From NCBI GenBank assembly GCA_949752795.1, contig CATKHW010000058.1, forward strand, positions 1,302,001-1,366,000: a stretch of DNA of 64,000 bases, written 5' to 3'. Position numbers and translations under genes: made by a program. Below, one piece after another: positions 62,531 to 64,000 of this stretch. The notes under the pieces were generated by a model. That model saw only the letters and a list, made by a program, of their open reading frames with translations, ran no database searches and had not been told where the DNA came from. Source of the DNA: Hyperoodon ampullatus. Taxonomy: Eukaryota > Chordata > Mammalia > Artiodactyla > Ziphiidae. Every line of letters starts with the position of its first letter. The stretch's first letter is position 1.

Positions 62531-64000
62531 CAAGCAAGCGGGCAATGCAAATCTGCACTACAAAGAAGTATCACTTCCCACCGGTCAAAAGGGACATCCA
62601 CAAAATGTGTAAGAACAAGAAAGGCAAGACAGGCCCTGGAGAACAGGGAGCCTTGTTATGCTGATGGGCGGGATGTAAATTGCCAACTGCCTCTCTGGAG
62701 GAGTGCATTCTGTTCCCTAAAACAAGTAAAGAACAGAGCTACAGAGCCAAGGGCACTACCAGTCTAGGGAATATACCTTGGGAAAACTGAAAATCAATAA
62801 GACAGAGCCACCCCAAAACTTAGGGCTGCACTGCATACAAGGACCTCAACTTGGATACACCTTAAGTATCCCAGAAAATATAAACATGGTTCAAAAAATT
62901 GTGGTACTTACGTACGATGGAATATCCCTCAGCCAGGAAATCAATGTCATAAGACCAGTAGCAGCAAAATGGGTGGATTCAGGTACGATGATTCTAAGTG
63001 AAATAAGTCACACAGAAAAAGAAACTTATCATAAGATATCACTTATGAAGATCCTGTAAACATGGCTACACTTGAACTGAGTTAGGAAAGAGAACAGTGT
63101 CTCACATTTAGAAAACACTCTTATACCTGCTTAAGGGGGAAGGAGAGGTGGGGTGATGCATAAAACCAGAGTTTGATATAAGCACAGGTACCGTTCCAAA
63201 AACCAACTATGGAATAGACAAGACCTACACCTTCCTCAGTGAAAGGGACTCAAAACCCCATATTTCCCGCAGAGGAAAATATCTGACTAGTAAGAATCTT
63301 AAAACCTATGTATTGATATGTCTCCGTAAGGGAATCAAGTGGGTCTAGACTGGCATAAACATGGCAGCGAGAATCAGCTCAAACCCACTATAAAAAGGAA
63401 TTTCAAAAACAAAACAAAAAAACTGGGAAATTCTTTACAATTCCTTCAGGGTCTCTGATGAAAGCTGGAATGACCCTATCTACAACGACAGCTGGATGTG
63501 GCATAAGGAGGGACACTTGGGACTGAGACGATTGGTGAGATTGGGTGAGCAAATGCAGACGCTTTAAAGCAATAATGCATGGCACCCATTCCATGGGTCC
63601 GAACTCTCCAGGTTGAAGGGAATATTACTACAGCTATAACATGTGCGGGAAACCTAGAGAACGGACACACTGTGAATACGAAAGGTTTCTAAAACTCAAA
63701 GAATAAACCCTCTCCTGGTGCTCCGGTTTGACTTTCCGTCTGCTTTACTATCAACCTCCCAACTTGGAGAGACAGCCCCTTTAACCTCTTGGTTCGCACA
63801 GGTTGCCAATTTGGCAGAGGATGAAAGGGAAGAGGGAGAACCAATGAGAGAGTAGCTGTTAGGCATTTGGACGGGCACATATCACTGTAATTTCCCGGCA
63901 GGAAGAAGAATTAACCAAATTCTCAGCCACCCACCGGGAACCAGTATAGGTCCTGAACCAAAATTTTGGACTTGCGGTCAGCTCACCAAAAACGAGTTGA
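62531..64000 (+). repeat. Satellite monomer M37, type D (partial, 1,470 bp)
   Basis: D markers are present up to AAGTGGGTC near 63336. Near 63979 it reads CAGCTCACC, not the CAGCTCTCC of the other D monomers, a hint of another exchange close to the window end. Its palindrome lies outside the window. Confidence 0.93.

Larger units (their letters stand above)
1..64000 (+). repeat. Tandem satellite array, 1,739-bp monomer, about 36.8 copies
   Basis: The same block recurs without interruption from the first base to the last, always in the same orientation, with no unique sequence between copies. Palindrome ends fall at 1687, 3426, 5165, 6904 and so on to 62530, giving a 1,739-bp period; the 22 bases missing over 35 complete copies are accounted for by one 16-base deletion and six single-base deletions. 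Copies differ by scattered substitutions only. About half of each monomer is L1-derived, with cetartiodactyl-type L1 3' UTR. Monomer length, L1 content and host-type L1 together suggest the common cetacean satellite known from C-band heterochromatin; that name rests on memory of the literature, not on a database match. Confidence 0.97.
57315..64000 (+). repeat. Higher-order unit ABCD, cut by the window end
   Basis: M34 (A), M35 (B), M36 (C) and M37 (D, partial) restore the full order. B here carries GACCTGAACTTGG, ACCATCTATGG and ACCGCATATTT, as does the B part of M29, so these two are closer to each other than to M22 and M25. Confidence 0.85.

Noticed and set aside
1..64000. CRISPR array or other short-spaced repeat defence locus
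   Set aside because: The repeats are 1.74 kb long, of eukaryotic L1 origin, and contain no unique spacers or associated genes.
1..64000. Endogenous retrovirus or LTR content
   Set aside because: No LTR ends, primer binding site or gag/pol motifs are visible; the recognisable reverse-transcriptase-derived sequence is the L1 ORF2 C-terminus only.

Overview
The whole window is one uninterrupted head-to-tail satellite array. It holds 35 complete monomers (1688-62530) and two partial ones (1-1687 and 62531-64000). The basic unit is 1,739 bp; six complete copies are shorter (1,723, 1,738, 1,738, 1,738, 1,737 and 1,738 bp). There is no functional protein-coding gene, RNA gene, CRISPR array or unique flanking DNA. 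Monomers are numbered M1-M37, each starting just after a palindrome and ending with the next one.

Each monomer has four parts, given as offsets in the 1,739-bp unit. (1) Offsets 15-529 are a decayed 3' end of a LINE-1 ORF2 reading frame, sense on the + strand, broken by stops and a frame change but still ending at the family's usual terminus. (2) Offsets 530-893 are the L1 3' untranslated region and its A-rich tail. (3) Offsets 894-1665, about 772 bp, are a block I cannot identify. (4) Offsets 1666-1739 are a 74-bp inverted repeat with no spacer, perfect in 18 of 36 copies. About half the satellite is therefore an old 5'-truncated L1 copy fused to unknown DNA and a palindrome, then amplified.

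The L1 3' UTR is of the cetartiodactyl kind. A ~1.74-kb, L1-containing tandem repeat fits what I recall of the common cetacean satellite (about 1.75 kb in baleen whales and other non-delphinoid cetaceans). My best reading is heterochromatin of a cetacean, probably not a delphinoid. The species cannot be read from the sequence.

A second level of order is a four-monomer higher-order repeat (HOR) of 6,956 bp, seen as shared variants 6,956 bp apart. At 1-12.1 kb it reads M1-M2-M3-M4, then M5-(M2/M3 hybrid)-M7. At about 12-33 kb it is regular (M11/M15/M19, M12/M16, M13/M17, M14/M18). At 34.7-64 kb the four types A, B, C and D read ABCD, BCD, A(B/C)D, ACD, ABCD, so three successive units lost one monomer each. 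Two 5,216-bp BCD blocks (from about 36.65 kb and 41.87 kb) look identical by eye. These patterns are the mark of unequal exchange and recent homogenisation, strongest on the right.
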